From Holophagae bacterium (lineage in GTDB: Bacteria; Acidobacteriota; Holophagae; Acanthopleuribacterales; Acanthopleuribacteraceae): a stretch of 64,000 nucleotides of DNA. A program made the translations under genes and the position numbers. The notes under the pieces were generated by a model. The model ran no database searches. It was not told the origin of the DNA and saw only the letters and a program-made list of their open reading frames with translations. Where the stretch lies: assembly GCA_030429565.1 (NCBI GenBank), contig JAUIFE010000018.1, forward strand, positions 1-64,000, given 5' to 3'. Below are positions 54,868-63,767 of the stretch, in pieces (positions within the stretch are counted from its first letter, which is position 1; every line of letters starts with the position of its first letter).

Positions 54868-56181
54868 ATGAAGACATTTGTACTTGATACAACCGTACTC
54901 ATCCACGACCCAATGGCCATCTACAAGTTTAAGGACAATGAGATCCTGATCCCGCTGGTCGTGATCGAAGAAATCGACAAATTTAAACGCGACCAATCCG
55001 AAGTCGGTCGCAACGCCCGCATGATCTCGCGTTTCCTCGACAAAGAACGCAGCAAGGGCCGTCTCAGTGACGGCGTTCCGCTCGACGAAGGCGGCACGTT
55101 GCGCGCGGCCCTGGTTTCTGCCGATATCAGCCTGCGCGCCAACACCAAGAACTCCTCGATGAGCAACGACAACTGGATTCTCGGGGTCGCGGTTCACCAC
55201 ATGCAGAACAACCCGGACAGTAGCTGCATCTTGGTCACCAAGGATGTCAACCTGCGCATCAAAGCCGATGCACTGCGCGTCCCGGCCGAGGATTACTCCA
55301 ACGATAAAGTCGAGCTCAACGAGCTCTACACCGGCAGCGAAGAACTCGAAGTCGACGCGCAAACCTGGGCGGCGCTGAGCGAAGGCGGCTCGGTTGAGAA
55401 ACCCGAAGACGCTTCGCTGAACCAGTTTTTCATCCTGAGCTGCCCGGACCATGGTGACAACACCTTGGCGGCCCGCATCGATCCACAAACCGGACGCATG
55501 GCGGCACTGCCGCCGGAACGCGATGTGTGGGGCGTCAAACCCCTCAATATCGAGCAGCGTTTGGCGATTGAGTTGTTGCTGGACCAGCGCATTCAACTGG
55601 TCAGCTTGGTGGGTAAAGCCGGCACGGGTAAAACCCTGATTGCCTTGGCCGCCGGCCTACAAATCGTCGTCGACGAAAACAAGTTCCACCGCTTAATGGT
55701 CTCGCGTCCGATCCACCCGATGGGCCGCGATCTCGGCTATCTCCCTGGCGACATCGACGAAAAGATTCGCCCCTGGATGCAGCCGATCTTCGACAACCTC
55801 GAATACATCCTGCACTGTAATTCCGAGGATTTCGGCAAGGGCCAAGTCACCTATGAGTACTTCATCGACAAGGGCTGGATGGTGGTCGAACCACTGACCT
55901 ACATGCGCGGCCGCAGCATTCCCAACCAGTACATGCTGGTCGACGAAGCGCAAAACCTGACGCCGCACGAGATCAAGTCGATCATCACGCGCGCCGGTCA
56001 CGGCACCAAAATTGTTCTCACCGGTGACCCCAACCAAATCGACCACCCGTTCTTGGATGCGTCCACCAACGGCCTCAGCTACCTGGTTAACCGCTTCCGC
56101 AATAACCCACTCTACGGGCACGTGACCTTAACGCGTGGCGAGCGCTCGCCGCTGGCCGAAGCCGCCAGTAACTTGTTGTAA
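54868..56181 (+). CDS. PhoH-family ATPase with N-terminal PIN domain
   Basis: A 437-residue PhoH2-type protein. The N-terminal PIN ribonuclease domain (about 1-150) starts KTFVLDTTVLIHDP with conserved acidic residues and VVIEEIDKFK. The C-terminal PhoH ATPase has Walker A in GKAGTGKTLIAL, Walker B in MLVDEAQNLTPHE and sensor-like LTGDPNQID. PhoH2 proteins unwind and cleave RNA in an ATP-dependent way. AAGGA precedes the ATG. It is single, with its own terminator; no VapB-like antitoxin gene lies directly before it. Confidence 0.92.
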   Translation: MKTFVLDTTVLIHDPMAIYKFKDNEILIPLVVIEEIDKFKRDQSEVGRNARMISRFLDKERSKGRLSDGVPLDEGGTLRAALVSADISLRANTKNSSMSNDNWILGVAVHHMQNNPDSSCILVTKDVNLRIKADALRVPAEDYSNDKVELNELYTGSEELEVDAQTWAALSEGGSVEKPEDASLNQFFILSCPDHGDNTLAARIDPQTGRMAALPPERDVWGVKPLNIEQRLAIELLLDQRIQLVSLVGKAGTGKTLIALAAGLQIVVDENKFHRLMVSRPIHPMGRDLGYLPGDIDEKIRPWMQPIFDNLEYILHCNSEDFGKGQVTYEYFIDKGWMVVEPLTYMRGRSIPNQYMLVDEAQNLTPHEIKSIITRAGHGTKIVLTGDPNQIDHPFLDASTNGLSYLVNRFRNNPLYGHVTLTRGERSPLAEAASNLL

Positions 56182-56188
56182 GTTAGCA

Positions 56189-56224
56189 CGCGCGGGTCGA
56201 TCGCAAACGACGACCCGCGTTTTT
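56189..56224 (+). terminator. Terminator after phoH
   Basis: CGCGGGTCG (56191-56199) pairs with CGACCCGCG (56211-56219), followed by five T. Confidence 0.85.
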
Positions 56225-56306
56225 CGCGGCGTACGGACAATACACCCGCCCCGGCCGGGCCGCCGCCTCTTTCGGTGCAGCCCCATCAATCGGTGAGACA
56301 GGAACC

Positions 56307-57314
56307 ATGAAAATATTGTGTGCCACAGGAGAACGCCTCGCGGGCGGTGTCGTCACCGCGCTGTTACGGGCGGGCTGTGAGGTACCGGCGGTTATCTCGC
56401 CGTTTAAAGACGTGTACCGATATCAATGCCAGGGTTTTCCTTTTTGGCGCTATGACTTGGCCGGCTGGGATGTTGGCAAAGTCTGCAAACGCAACAACAT
56501 CCCCATTCGCGTCGCGCGCCGCCTGGATCAAGGCGATATTCACGCTTTTATCCGCCATTGCCGCGCCGACCTGTTACTGGTTTTCGGCTGGCCCCACCTA
56601 ATTTCACGCGCAACGCTAAACCTCTTCCCGCACGGCGGCGTCAACATCCACCCGTCGCGACTGCCGCTCCTGCGCGGCGCCGACCCGATCTTTGCCGTGG
56701 TCGACAGTCAAGCGCCGGGATTTGGCCTGAGCATCCACCGCTTGGAAGACGAGCTCGACGGCGGCGCCCTCTACCACCAACAGGGTTTAAGCCCCATCCC
56801 CGGCGGCAGCTACGACGAGCACTATGCGCGTTTCCTCGGCATTCTGCCGGCGGCGGTAAACCAAGTCATCACAGCAATTGGCGCGGGCAAAGTGCCGACA
56901 GCGCAAACCGGCTCGCCAACCTACGCAACCAAATTTAAGAAGAGCATGCGCCTGCTGGACATCAACGAGTCACCCCAACAATTAATACAACGCACCTTGG
57001 CCTGCCACTCACACCACCCGCGCGTAGCGGGCACGGACAAACTCTTATTCAGCTTCACCAACAGCTTTCCACTCCCCGTCCTGCCCGAAGCACAAGCCAA
57101 CGGCACCCTTATCGGCAGCGGCCTCTGGCAATGTTCGCTGTTTGTCGGCGGCGCCCCCATGTTGCTCAGCGGCATGCGCGTCCTGGGGAAGCCGGTATGG
57201 CAAACACCGCGTCTCCTCAAGCAAAACCTGCGGCCTGGCACGCGTTTGCTACCGTTCGCCGCACTCAAAAAACGCGTCAGCGAATTCAACCGGAATCGTC
57301 AGGACGGCAACTAA
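56307..57314 (+). CDS. Formyltransferase-family protein (Fmt-like)
   Basis: A 335-residue protein of the 10-formyltetrahydrofolate-dependent formyltransferase family. The core has VFGWPHLIS, the NIHPSRLPLLRGADPI motif with the catalytic-type Asn-His, and HRLEDELDGGAL. The length is close to methionyl-tRNA formyltransferase (about 310-320), but the N-terminal glycine motif and the C-terminal domain diverge from Fmt, so it may be a paralogue acting on a sugar nucleotide or other amine. AGGAA lies just before the ATG. nusB follows after about 165 bases; fmt and nusB or rsmB genes are often neighbours. Confidence 0.72.
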   Translation: MKILCATGERLAGGVVTALLRAGCEVPAVISPFKDVYRYQCQGFPFWRYDLAGWDVGKVCKRNNIPIRVARRLDQGDIHAFIRHCRADLLLVFGWPHLISRATLNLFPHGGVNIHPSRLPLLRGADPIFAVVDSQAPGFGLSIHRLEDELDGGALYHQQGLSPIPGGSYDEHYARFLGILPAAVNQVITAIGAGKVPTAQTGSPTYATKFKKSMRLLDINESPQQLIQRTLACHSHHPRVAGTDKLLFSFTNSFPLPVLPEAQANGTLIGSGLWQCSLFVGGAPMLLSGMRVLGKPVWQTPRLLKQNLRPGTRLLPFAALKKRVSEFNRNRQDGN

Positions 57315-57478
57315 CCGGCACAGCGACGCGGGGAAATGCGTCGGGCTTTAGCTTGCCTATTGCGGGCCGCGCGGCTAGACTGTTCGTCGCACGCGCCGGC
57401 CGGCGCGATGTTTCGCCCAATCCGCGCCGCCGTTGGCGGTTTACGGACTCAAACCGGGCCATAGATGACGAGGTCTCC

Positions 57479-57979
57479 ATGTCTAGCCGAAGCCGCGGCC
57501 GCCAATTCGCCGTTCAGATGATTTACCAATACGAATTCAGTGGCGACCCACTTGACCACATCCTGCACCACTTCTGGCGCAACATCGAGGCCGACCAGAC
57601 GACGCGCGAATTCAGCTCGCAACTGGCGCGCGGTGTGCTGAATCAACGAACCGAACTCGATCTTGAAATCGGCGGTTACCTGAAAAACTGGACCTTGGAC
57701 CGCATTGCCACCTTGGACCGCATTATCCTCGAACTGGCGCTCTTTGAGTTACTCGCCAGGGACATCGAAGTTCCCTGGAAAGTCGTCATCGATGAAGCGG
57801 TCACACTTGCCAAAATGTTCGGCACCGACAAAAGCCCGACCTTCATCAACGGCGTTTTACACGCCTGGTGCGCCCGCAACAGCGAAGGCTTCGACGAAAC
57901 AACGCCGGACGAAACGCCGACGGACAGCGATGACGGCAAACCCGCCGAGCCCGGCCCCGATGAGGCCGACCCAACCTAA
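57479..57979 (+). CDS. nusB: Transcription antitermination factor NusB
   Basis: A 166-residue NusB. The helical core is recognisable: SRGRQFAVQMIYQYEFSGD, then LERI-type LDRIILELALFELL and VPWKVVIDEAVTLAKMFGTD followed by SPTFINGVLHAW. NusB with S10 (NusE) binds boxA RNA in rRNA leaders. A tail of about 30 acidic residues after the core (DETTPDETPTDSDDGKPAEP) is extra. GAGG precedes the ATG at 57479. A terminator follows at once. Confidence 0.93.
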   Translation: MSSRSRGRQFAVQMIYQYEFSGDPLDHILHHFWRNIEADQTTREFSSQLARGVLNQRTELDLEIGGYLKNWTLDRIATLDRIILELALFELLARDIEVPWKVVIDEAVTLAKMFGTDKSPTFINGVLHAWCARNSEGFDETTPDETPTDSDDGKPAEPGPDEADPT

Positions 57980-58002
57980 CTCGGCCCTCGCGAAAAGGTC
58001 AC

Positions 58003-58036
58003 AAAACCCGCGCGCCCTGTGGCGACGCGGGTTTTT
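58003..58036 (+). terminator. Terminator after nusB
   Basis: AAAACCCGCG (58003-58012) pairs with CGCGGGTTTTT (58026-58036), ending in a T-run; the A-run on the other side could also stop transcripts from the minus strand. Confidence 0.85.
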
Positions 58037-58057
58037 GCTCCTGGAGCGTTTATCCGC

Positions 58058-58282
58058 GACACTGGAGCGCTCGTTTAAGCGCGACACTGGAGCGCTCGTT
58101 TAAGCGCGACACTGGAGCGCTCGTTTAAGCGCGACACTGGAGTGCTTGTTTAAGCGCGACACTGGAGCGCTCGTTTAAGCGCGACACTGGAGCGCTCGTT
58201 TAAGCGCGACACTGGAGCGCTCGTTTAAGCGCGACACTGGAGTGCTTGTTTAAGCGCGACACTGGAGTGCTTGTTTAAGCAC
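58058..58282. repeat. Nine tandem copies of a 25-bp unit
   Basis: The unit GACACTGGAGCGCTCGTTTAAGCGC starts at 58058 and repeats every 25 bases nine times. Units 4, 8 and 9 carry GTGCTTG in place of GCGCTCG, and unit 9 ends in AGCAC. Each contains an inverted repeat (GCGCT...AGCGC). In unit 9 the change on one arm is matched on the other (GTGCTT-GTTT-AAGCAC). A decayed partial unit precedes at about 58033. The minus-strand gene beside it ends inside unit 9. There are no spacers, so it is not a CRISPR array. Confidence 0.92.
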
Positions 58283-58871
58283 GACGCCGACCCAACCAAA
58301 ACAAACGCAAGCCACTGACGAGCAATACCAACACCAGCACCAGGCCGGAGGGCGCCAAGACACGATCCAGCGACCTCACGCCGGTCCAACGCAAATAATG
58401 AATCTCGTACATTAAATTAATAAACCGCGTATCACGCCCTTTTTGAGACAGCGATAACCGTTCCCAATTAAGGCGAATCTCGCGGCCGGTTGCGGTTTGA
58501 ACACGATCTTGATCGACAGCGATAATCTCACCGTAAAGTGGATCACCGGCCACCGCATCGGCAACCAGGGCGCGCACTTGCTCGGCGTCGGCGACCCAAA
58601 CCGCCCCGGTCTCACCGTTGAGGTGACGGGTTTCACCGTCAATCTCAACCAACAGGTGCACGCCGAGACAGGTGCGCAACCATTGGACCTTATGCCAGGC
58701 CGGGTCGAAGGCGGCGGCCGGCGGCTGTGCCAGTGGGTAGGTTTTGAGACGCGGCATGGCGTAGGCATCGCGATAGCCGGGCTTTAGATGAAAAAAGATG
58801 CCGGTTAGACACCAGGCAAAAAACGGCAAGGTCAGCGCCAAGCCCAGAATTCGGTGCAGTCGTCGATTCAT
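58275..58871 (-). CDS. PepSY-like membrane protein
   Basis: A 198-residue protein with an N-terminal membrane helix (HRILGLALTLPFFAWCLTGIFF), a soluble region with PepSY-type features (VRALVADAVAGDPLYGEI) and a C-terminal helix (APSGLVLVLVLLVSGLRLFW), ending GRRRA. The layout is that of PepSY-TM proteins that work beside iron-uptake or reductase systems, in a shortened form. The ATG at 58871 is chosen because it begins directly before the first helix; the ribosome site is weak. Its stop codon lies inside the last unit of the tandem repeat. Confidence 0.7.
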   Translation of the reverse strand: MNRRLHRILGLALTLPFFAWCLTGIFFHLKPGYRDAYAMPRLKTYPLAQPPAAAFDPAWHKVQWLRTCLGVHLLVEIDGETRHLNGETGAVWVADAEQVRALVADAVAGDPLYGEIIAVDQDRVQTATGREIRLNWERLSLSQKGRDTRFINLMYEIHYLRWTGVRSLDRVLAPSGLVLVLVLLVSGLRLFWLGRRRA

Positions 58872-59202
58872 AAAAAGCTCATTTCCAAGGAGTTGATGCA
58901 GCAAGACCCGACGAATGTAACCCAAGTTGCAGCAATCACCAAGCGAAGTGGATGGGGCACCAAGCTCGTCGGCGCCGACAAAAAAGGGTCGTTTCACGTG
59001 CGTTAACACGCCTTTCACGACCGCACAACCCAAGCCGCAGCAAACACTTACTTGTTAAATCCGGGACCTTTCGACGGATGCCGCGCGTTAGCGCTTGTTT
59101 AACACCGGCCCCTTAGGCTATGCTTCCAGGCGATATCACGTGCGGGTCAGTACGCCGCCGTGGAGCAACACAGTCGCCAAGGCGACGAAAAGGACGTCCA
59201 CC
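58872..59202 (+). promoter_or_regulatory. Gap with possible promoter of the DUF1292 gene
   Basis: In this 331-base gap TTGTTT (59095-59100), an 18-base spacer and TATGCT (59119-59124) form a possible promoter about 80 bases before the DUF1292 gene. No gene was seen in the rest. Confidence 0.35.
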
Positions 59203-59538
59203 ATGACCGAAGATGCAAAAAACCCAGAAGTGGAAAACGAAGAAGAAGAATTCTTAGTGGTCGAAATGGAAACCGAAGACGGTGAAACTGAAGAATTCGT
59301 GGTCATCAGCACTTTTGAGTCGGCTGGTCATAAATATGCCGTGATGGCGCTCTACGAAGATTTCGAGAGAATGGACACCATGACGGACGAAGAGTTCAGC
59401 GCATTTTACGATGAAGACGAAAGCATTTTCTTTGTCATGCGCCAGGACGATGAGGACGCCTACATCGAAGTCGATGAAGAAGAATTCAAAACCATCGAAA
59501 CCGATTTACAGAAACACTTAGAGGAAATTGGCGACTAA
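59203..59538 (+). CDS. DUF1292 family protein
   Basis: A 111-residue, very acidic cytoplasmic protein with the DUF1292 layout: EEFLVVEMETEDG, EEFVVISTFE, KYAVMALYED and a C-terminal acidic helix. The family is common in Firmicutes (YrzB) and has no known activity. AAGGACG lies just before the ATG at 59203. The lspA-like gene follows within 50 bases or overlaps, depending on its start. Confidence 0.78.
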   Translation: MTEDAKNPEVENEEEEFLVVEMETEDGETEEFVVISTFESAGHKYAVMALYEDFERMDTMTDEEFSAFYDEDESIFFVMRQDDEDAYIEVDEEEFKTIETDLQKHLEEIGD

Positions 59539-59581
59539 ACCAACGCCCGCGACGGGGCAGCCGACACGTAAAGCATCCACC

Positions 59582-60037
59582 ATGCTTTACGTCATTTACG
59601 GCTGCATTCCGCTAGGCGTAGCGCTCGATTTTCTCAGCAAACATTGGGCTTCGCAATTATTTGGCGGGGCCCAATGGATGATTCGCGACGTGCTCGGTGT
59701 TTTTTATGTACGCCATTACGGCCTGTGGCTGATGGACCTCGAACCGGGCAACCGGGCGGCGCTGTGGTTAGGCCTGCTCGCGACCTTTGTGCTGGCGCTG
59801 TGCGCGTGGCGCACACCCCGTCACGAATTAGCACGTCATACCGCGTTCGCCTGCATGCTGTGCGGGGCCCTTGGCAACACGCTGGAGCGGCTGCAACACC
59901 CATACGTAACAGACTGGCTTTATTTAGCTTTTCTACCAGGCGCACTAACAATTAATCTCGCCGACCTATTTCTAGTGGTTGGCGGTTTAGGGATGTGGGT
60001 CGCGTTGTTGCGGACGACTCCGACACCATCCCCCTAG
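59582..60037 (+). CDS. lspA: Lipoprotein signal peptidase-like protein
   Basis: A 151-residue (or 169 from a TTG at 59528) protein with four membrane helices and the two catalytic Asp of signal peptidase II: D111 in the CGALGNTLERLQHPYVTDWLYL region and D128 in TINLADLFLVVG. The conserved GNxxDR reads GNTLER here. D16 and K20 in ALDFLSKHW fit the first-helix pattern. It removes signal peptides from prolipoproteins at the inner membrane. The TTG has GAGGAA close by but too near; the ATG lacks a ribosome site, so the start is open. lgt follows directly, which supports the assignment. Confidence 0.78.
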   Translation: MLYVIYGCIPLGVALDFLSKHWASQLFGGAQWMIRDVLGVFYVRHYGLWLMDLEPGNRAALWLGLLATFVLALCAWRTPRHELARHTAFACMLCGALGNTLERLQHPYVTDWLYLAFLPGALTINLADLFLVVGGLGMWVALLRTTPTPSP

Positions 60038-60084
60038 CAGCGACCGCGAATCGGCCGCAAAAGGGAACCCCACGAGGTTTTGCC

Positions 60085-60864
60085 GTGCATCCTATTTTAT
60101 TCACGATTTTTGGTTTTGACGTTCCCAGCTATGGGGTCGTGCTGGTTGGTGCATTTATCATCAGCACCGCGCTGTTGCGCCGTGAAGGCGCCCGCATGGA
60201 TTTGGATCCCGAGAAGCTGACGGACGCGGCGGTATCGGGTTTGTTGTTTGGTTTAATCGGCGCCAAAGCACTGCTGATTATCGTGGAGCTGGACCGCTTC
60301 GTGGCCAACCCAGCCGAACTATTGACAACCATCCGTTCGGCGGGTGTGATTTACGGCGGTCAGTTAGGCGGCGCCGTAGGTGTAATTTGGTTCTTGCACC
60401 GTAACAAGATGCCGATGCTCAAAACCTTTGATTTAATGGCGCCGCATTTGGCACTGGGTATCGGGTTGGGCCGGATTGCGTGCTTGGCGGCCGGTTGTTG
60501 TTACGGCGTCCACTACGACGGCCCGTTCGCCTTACATTTTCCCGAGCACCCCCAATGCGCGGCCCCGGCCTTGGTCGGCCTCTTCCCCATTCAACTCGTC
60601 AGCTTGGTGAACGGCGTCGTGTTGTTCGGGATATTAATGTGGCTCCTGCGGCGCCGGCGTTTTGACGGCCAAATTGTCGCAACCTTCGTGTTTCTCTACG
60701 GTTTGACTCGAGCTCTCATCGAGATTTACCGCGGCGACGGGGTGCGCGGCGTGTGGTTTAACGGGCTGATCAGCACCTCGCAGTTGATCGCGCTGTGCGG
60801 GATGGCCGCCGCTGTTGTATATTTAGCCCGGCAGTATATGAAATTAAAGGACACACCATCGTGA
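60085..60864 (+). CDS. lgt: Prolipoprotein diacylglyceryl transferase
   Basis: A 259-residue Lgt with about seven membrane helices. Landmarks are HPILFTIFGFDVPSYG at the start, the SAGVIYGGQLGG stretch, GIGLGRIACLAAGCCYG and FLYGLTRALIEIYRGD. It attaches diacylglycerol from phosphatidylglycerol to the lipobox Cys of prolipoproteins, the step before signal peptidase II. The GTG at 60085 follows GAGG. Its end overlaps rluD by four bases (GTGA). Placement next to lspA forms a lipoprotein maturation pair. Confidence 0.9.
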   Translation: MHPILFTIFGFDVPSYGVVLVGAFIISTALLRREGARMDLDPEKLTDAAVSGLLFGLIGAKALLIIVELDRFVANPAELLTTIRSAGVIYGGQLGGAVGVIWFLHRNKMPMLKTFDLMAPHLALGIGLGRIACLAAGCCYGVHYDGPFALHFPEHPQCAAPALVGLFPIQLVSLVNGVVLFGILMWLLRRRRFDGQIVATFVFLYGLTRALIEIYRGDGVRGVWFNGLISTSQLIALCGMAAAVVYLARQYMKLKDTPS

Positions 60865-61808
60865 CTAGCGAAGAAGTTTTCCAGGTTCCCGAACTCGATC
60901 ATGCCGAACGGCTCGACGCCTATTTGGCCGAACTCCTCGAAGAGGTCAGCCGCACCAAAATAAAAGGTTGGTGCAAAGAAGGCGCCGTACTCGTCAACGG
61001 CAGCGCGCGCAAGGGCTCATTTCTGCTGCAAGGCGGCGAATCGCTGGCGCTGACCGTGCCGGACGAGGCGCCGGTCGACAGCGTGCGCGCCGAAAATATA
61101 CCGCTCGAGATCATCTTCGAAGACGACGACTTGGTGTTGATTAACAAACCGGCAGGGATGGTCGTCCACCCTGGCGCGGGCATTTACTCGGGCACGCTGG
61201 TTAACGCCTTGGCCTACCACTTTGAGCAGTTGGCGACGCGCGGTGGTGAGCTGCGCCCCGGCATTGTGCACCGTTTGGACAAGGGCACAACCGGTTTGAT
61301 TTTGGTCGCCAAAAACGACTTTTCCCACAAGAACTTGCAGGAGCAATGGCAGGCCCACACCGTCACCAAGCTATACCAAACACTGGTGTGGGGTAGTCCC
61401 GACCCGGAGCGCGGCGACATTGAGACCCATATCGGTCGCCACCCGCGCCTGCGTTACATGATGACGGCCCAGGCCGAAGGCGGCCGCCACGCGCTGTCAC
61501 GTTACAAATTGGTGGAACGCTGGACTGAAGCATCCAAAATCAACGTCCATATCCTCACCGGCCGCACCCACCAGGTACGCGTCCATTTGGCGCATATCGG
61601 CCACCCGGTCGTCGGCGATGCGCTTTACGGCCGCAACCGCCACCGCAACCTGGCCAAAGAATTCGAAGCCATGCCGGACCACCCCATGCTGCACGCGGCG
61701 ATGTTGCGCTTCAAACATCCGCGCAGTGGTGAAGAGTTAACCTTCAAGCAGGCACCGCCGGAAGCCTTTGCCGCCTGTGCCGCCGCGCTTTCGAAGTGGC
61801 CCTTTTGA
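60861..61808 (+). CDS. rluD: RluD-type 23S rRNA pseudouridine synthase
   Basis: A 315-residue pseudouridine synthase with an N-terminal S4 domain (about 15-75, RTKIKGWCKEGAVLVNG) and a RluA-family catalytic domain. The active-site Asp is D140 in VHRLDKGTTGL. NKPAGMVVHPG, KLYQTLVWG and LTGRTHQVRVHLAHIGHPVVGD are also present, as in RluD. It modifies helix 69 of 23S rRNA in model bacteria. The GTG start overlaps the lgt stop (GTGA) with AAAGG upstream. Confidence 0.9.
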   Translation: MTSEEVFQVPELDHAERLDAYLAELLEEVSRTKIKGWCKEGAVLVNGSARKGSFLLQGGESLALTVPDEAPVDSVRAENIPLEIIFEDDDLVLINKPAGMVVHPGAGIYSGTLVNALAYHFEQLATRGGELRPGIVHRLDKGTTGLILVAKNDFSHKNLQEQWQAHTVTKLYQTLVWGSPDPERGDIETHIGRHPRLRYMMTAQAEGGRHALSRYKLVERWTEASKINVHILTGRTHQVRVHLAHIGHPVVGDALYGRNRHRNLAKEFEAMPDHPMLHAAMLRFKHPRSGEELTFKQAPPEAFAACAAALSKWPF

Positions 61809-62023
61809 TCGGAAAACGCCAAAACCCGCCACCAATTTGTTGATCACCCCGATTTCCCGTTGGGTCAAACCCGTTGATCGGTTAAACTTGAGCATACCCA
61901 AAAAGTTCAATAACCCACCGGGCGAATCCCCACGCGAAACAGCATGCTGTCGCGTACCGGCTCCAGCCGCATCGACCCGGCTCCCAATGTACAGGGTTCA
62001 CGTCGCTGTTTGGAGTGCAAGGC

Positions 62024-62512
62024 ATGTCGAAAACGCATATGGTGGGCTTAGGCGGCATTCACGCGTCGAAAACGCCCGGTGACGTCATCAAAACCATGGC
62101 GTTGGGCTCCTGTATCGGCATCATCGCGGTCGCGCCGCGCCTGCGCGCCGTCGGCATGGCCCACATCGTACTCCCCAACTCCCGCACCAACCCTGAAAAA
62201 GCCGACCTGACCCCGGGATATTTCGCCGATACCGGCATCCCCGCCCTATTGGAGCACTTCCAACGGCTCGGTCTCAAAAACCCACGCGAGCTGGTCTTCA
62301 AACTGGCGGGCGGCGCCTCGGTGATGGATCCCCACAGCACCTTCGACATCGGCAAACGCAACATCCTCTCGTGCCGCAAGGAGCTGTGGAAACAACGTTT
62401 GGCCGCCATTGCCGAGGATGTCGGCGGCAACTTCTCGCGCACCGTCTGGGTGGAAGTCGACACGGGTCGCATGTACCTACAATCTCCAGGAAAAGGGCGG
62501 TGGGAATTATGA
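62024..62512 (+). CDS. cheD: Chemoreceptor glutamine deamidase CheD
   Basis: A 162-residue CheD. The catalytic residues fit the family spacing exactly: T24, C30 (TMALGSCIG) and H47 (GMAHIVLPNS). The C-terminal part has KLAGGASVM, DIGKRN and VGGNFSRTVWVEVDTG. It deamidates receptor Gln residues and in some bacteria helps the phosphatase CheC. The ATG at 62024 follows GGAG; a GTG three codons earlier is the alternative. It overlaps the HDOD gene by four bases (ATGA). Confidence 0.93.
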   Translation: MSKTHMVGLGGIHASKTPGDVIKTMALGSCIGIIAVAPRLRAVGMAHIVLPNSRTNPEKADLTPGYFADTGIPALLEHFQRLGLKNPRELVFKLAGGASVMDPHSTFDIGKRNILSCRKELWKQRLAAIAEDVGGNFSRTVWVEVDTGRMYLQSPGKGRWEL

Positions 62513-63384
62513 CCGACTTTGCCAAATTGGCGCGCAGTCGCCTGCACCGGCTGCCGCCCATCTCGACGACCACCCTGAAACTGATCGAGCTGCTCGGCAA
62601 CGACGACTACCAAACCGGCGATTTGGTACCGCTTATTGAAACCGACGTCAGCTTAGCGGCGCGCTGTTTAACCACGGTGAACGCCCCCGTTTTCGGTTTA
62701 AAACGCTCGATTGCCTCGGTCCAACACGCCGTTACCTTGTTGGGCGCACGCGCCGTCTTGGACCTCGCTTTGCAGCTCAGCGTGCGCGGTACCTACAACA
62801 AGGCTTTAACCGGTTATGCCTCCTCCCCCGACGACCTTTACAAACACAGCCTCTACAGTGCCATCGGCGCCCGCCTTGTCGCCACGCGCCTGATCCCGTC
62901 CGCCAAACCGCAACAGGCCTACACCGCCGCCCTCTTCCACGACGTCGGCAAATTGGTTTTTTCCGAATTCCTAAGCGAACAGGTTACCGAGCCCCCACCG
63001 CCGGAACAAATCACCCACTTCCTGCGTTTTGAACAATCGATGTTTGGGATTGATCACGCCGCCGTCAGCGCCGAAATCGCCCTTGAGTGGCACCTGCCCG
63101 ACACACTCGTGCAAGCCGTCGCCTACCACCACCATCCCGGCAGCGCACCCGCGGCCCATCGCAAGACCGCGCTGGCGGTGCATCTCGGCGATATGTTCGC
63201 CATGATGGCCGGGTTTGGCACCCAATTGGATAACATGCACTACGAAACCGATCCTATGATTGACGAATACGTCACCCGAGACCGCACGTGGGAAATGCAG
63301 GTGTTACCGGAACTGCTCCTGGCTATCCACGAAGAATACCAAACCGTTATCTCCAAATTTGACCATGAGGAGCCGTCCCAATGA
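62509..63384 (+). CDS. HDOD-domain signalling protein
   Basis: A 291-residue protein covered by one HDOD domain (LPPISTTTLKLIELLGND, DVSLAARCLTTVNAPVFG, SIASVQHAVTLLGARAV). HDOD proteins are catalytically dead relatives of HD phosphohydrolases found in regulation of chemotaxis, motility and stress. The stretch ALFHDVGKLV and the late AYHHHP keep part of the HD signature. It overlaps cheD upstream and cheY-like downstream by ATGA, so all are translated together. Partner unknown. Confidence 0.88.
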   Translation: MTDFAKLARSRLHRLPPISTTTLKLIELLGNDDYQTGDLVPLIETDVSLAARCLTTVNAPVFGLKRSIASVQHAVTLLGARAVLDLALQLSVRGTYNKALTGYASSPDDLYKHSLYSAIGARLVATRLIPSAKPQQAYTAALFHDVGKLVFSEFLSEQVTEPPPPEQITHFLRFEQSMFGIDHAAVSAEIALEWHLPDTLVQAVAYHHHPGSAPAAHRKTALAVHLGDMFAMMAGFGTQLDNMHYETDPMIDEYVTRDRTWEMQVLPELLLAIHEEYQTVISKFDHEEPSQ

Positions 63385-63764
63385 CCAAACGCATTCTCAT
63401 TGTTGACGATTCGCTGGCTGCCCGAATGATTATTCGCCAGTATTTGGAAATTGTGGGTTGTGCCGGTGCTGAATTTACCGAAGCCAAACACGGCGGCGAA
63501 GCGCTCGAAGCTTTGAAGCTGCATGGTTTCGACTTGATTGTGACCGACATGAATATGCCGATCATGGACGGCTACCAGTTCATTCGCCGTCTCAAGGCCT
63601 CGCCGAAATTCAACACCATTCCCATCATTATCATTTCCAGCGCCGCCAACAAAGACAACCGCGAAGCCTTTATGAAATACGGTGCCAACTTCGTGGTGAG
63701 CAAGCCGATCTCCCCGGCAACCCTCAACAAAGCCGTTAAAGAAACCCGTGTTTTCGAGGATTGA
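63381..63764 (+). CDS. CheY-like single-domain response regulator
   Basis: A 127-residue receiver domain: acidic pair D9-D10 (VDDS), phospho-acceptor D56 (VTDMNMPIMDG), Ser in IISSAA and K108 (VSKPI). Nothing follows the receiver domain, as in CheY. The ATG overlaps the HDOD stop. Placement between HDOD and a CheX-like gene points to a chemotaxis or motility output. Confidence 0.92.
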   Translation: MTKRILIVDDSLAARMIIRQYLEIVGCAGAEFTEAKHGGEALEALKLHGFDLIVTDMNMPIMDGYQFIRRLKASPKFNTIPIIIISSAANKDNREAFMKYGANFVVSKPISPATLNKAVKETRVFED

Positions 63765-63767
63765 GCC

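Noticed and set aside
58058..58282. Possible CRISPR array
   Set aside because: Units are contiguous 25-bp tandem repeats with no unique spacers and no cas genes nearby.
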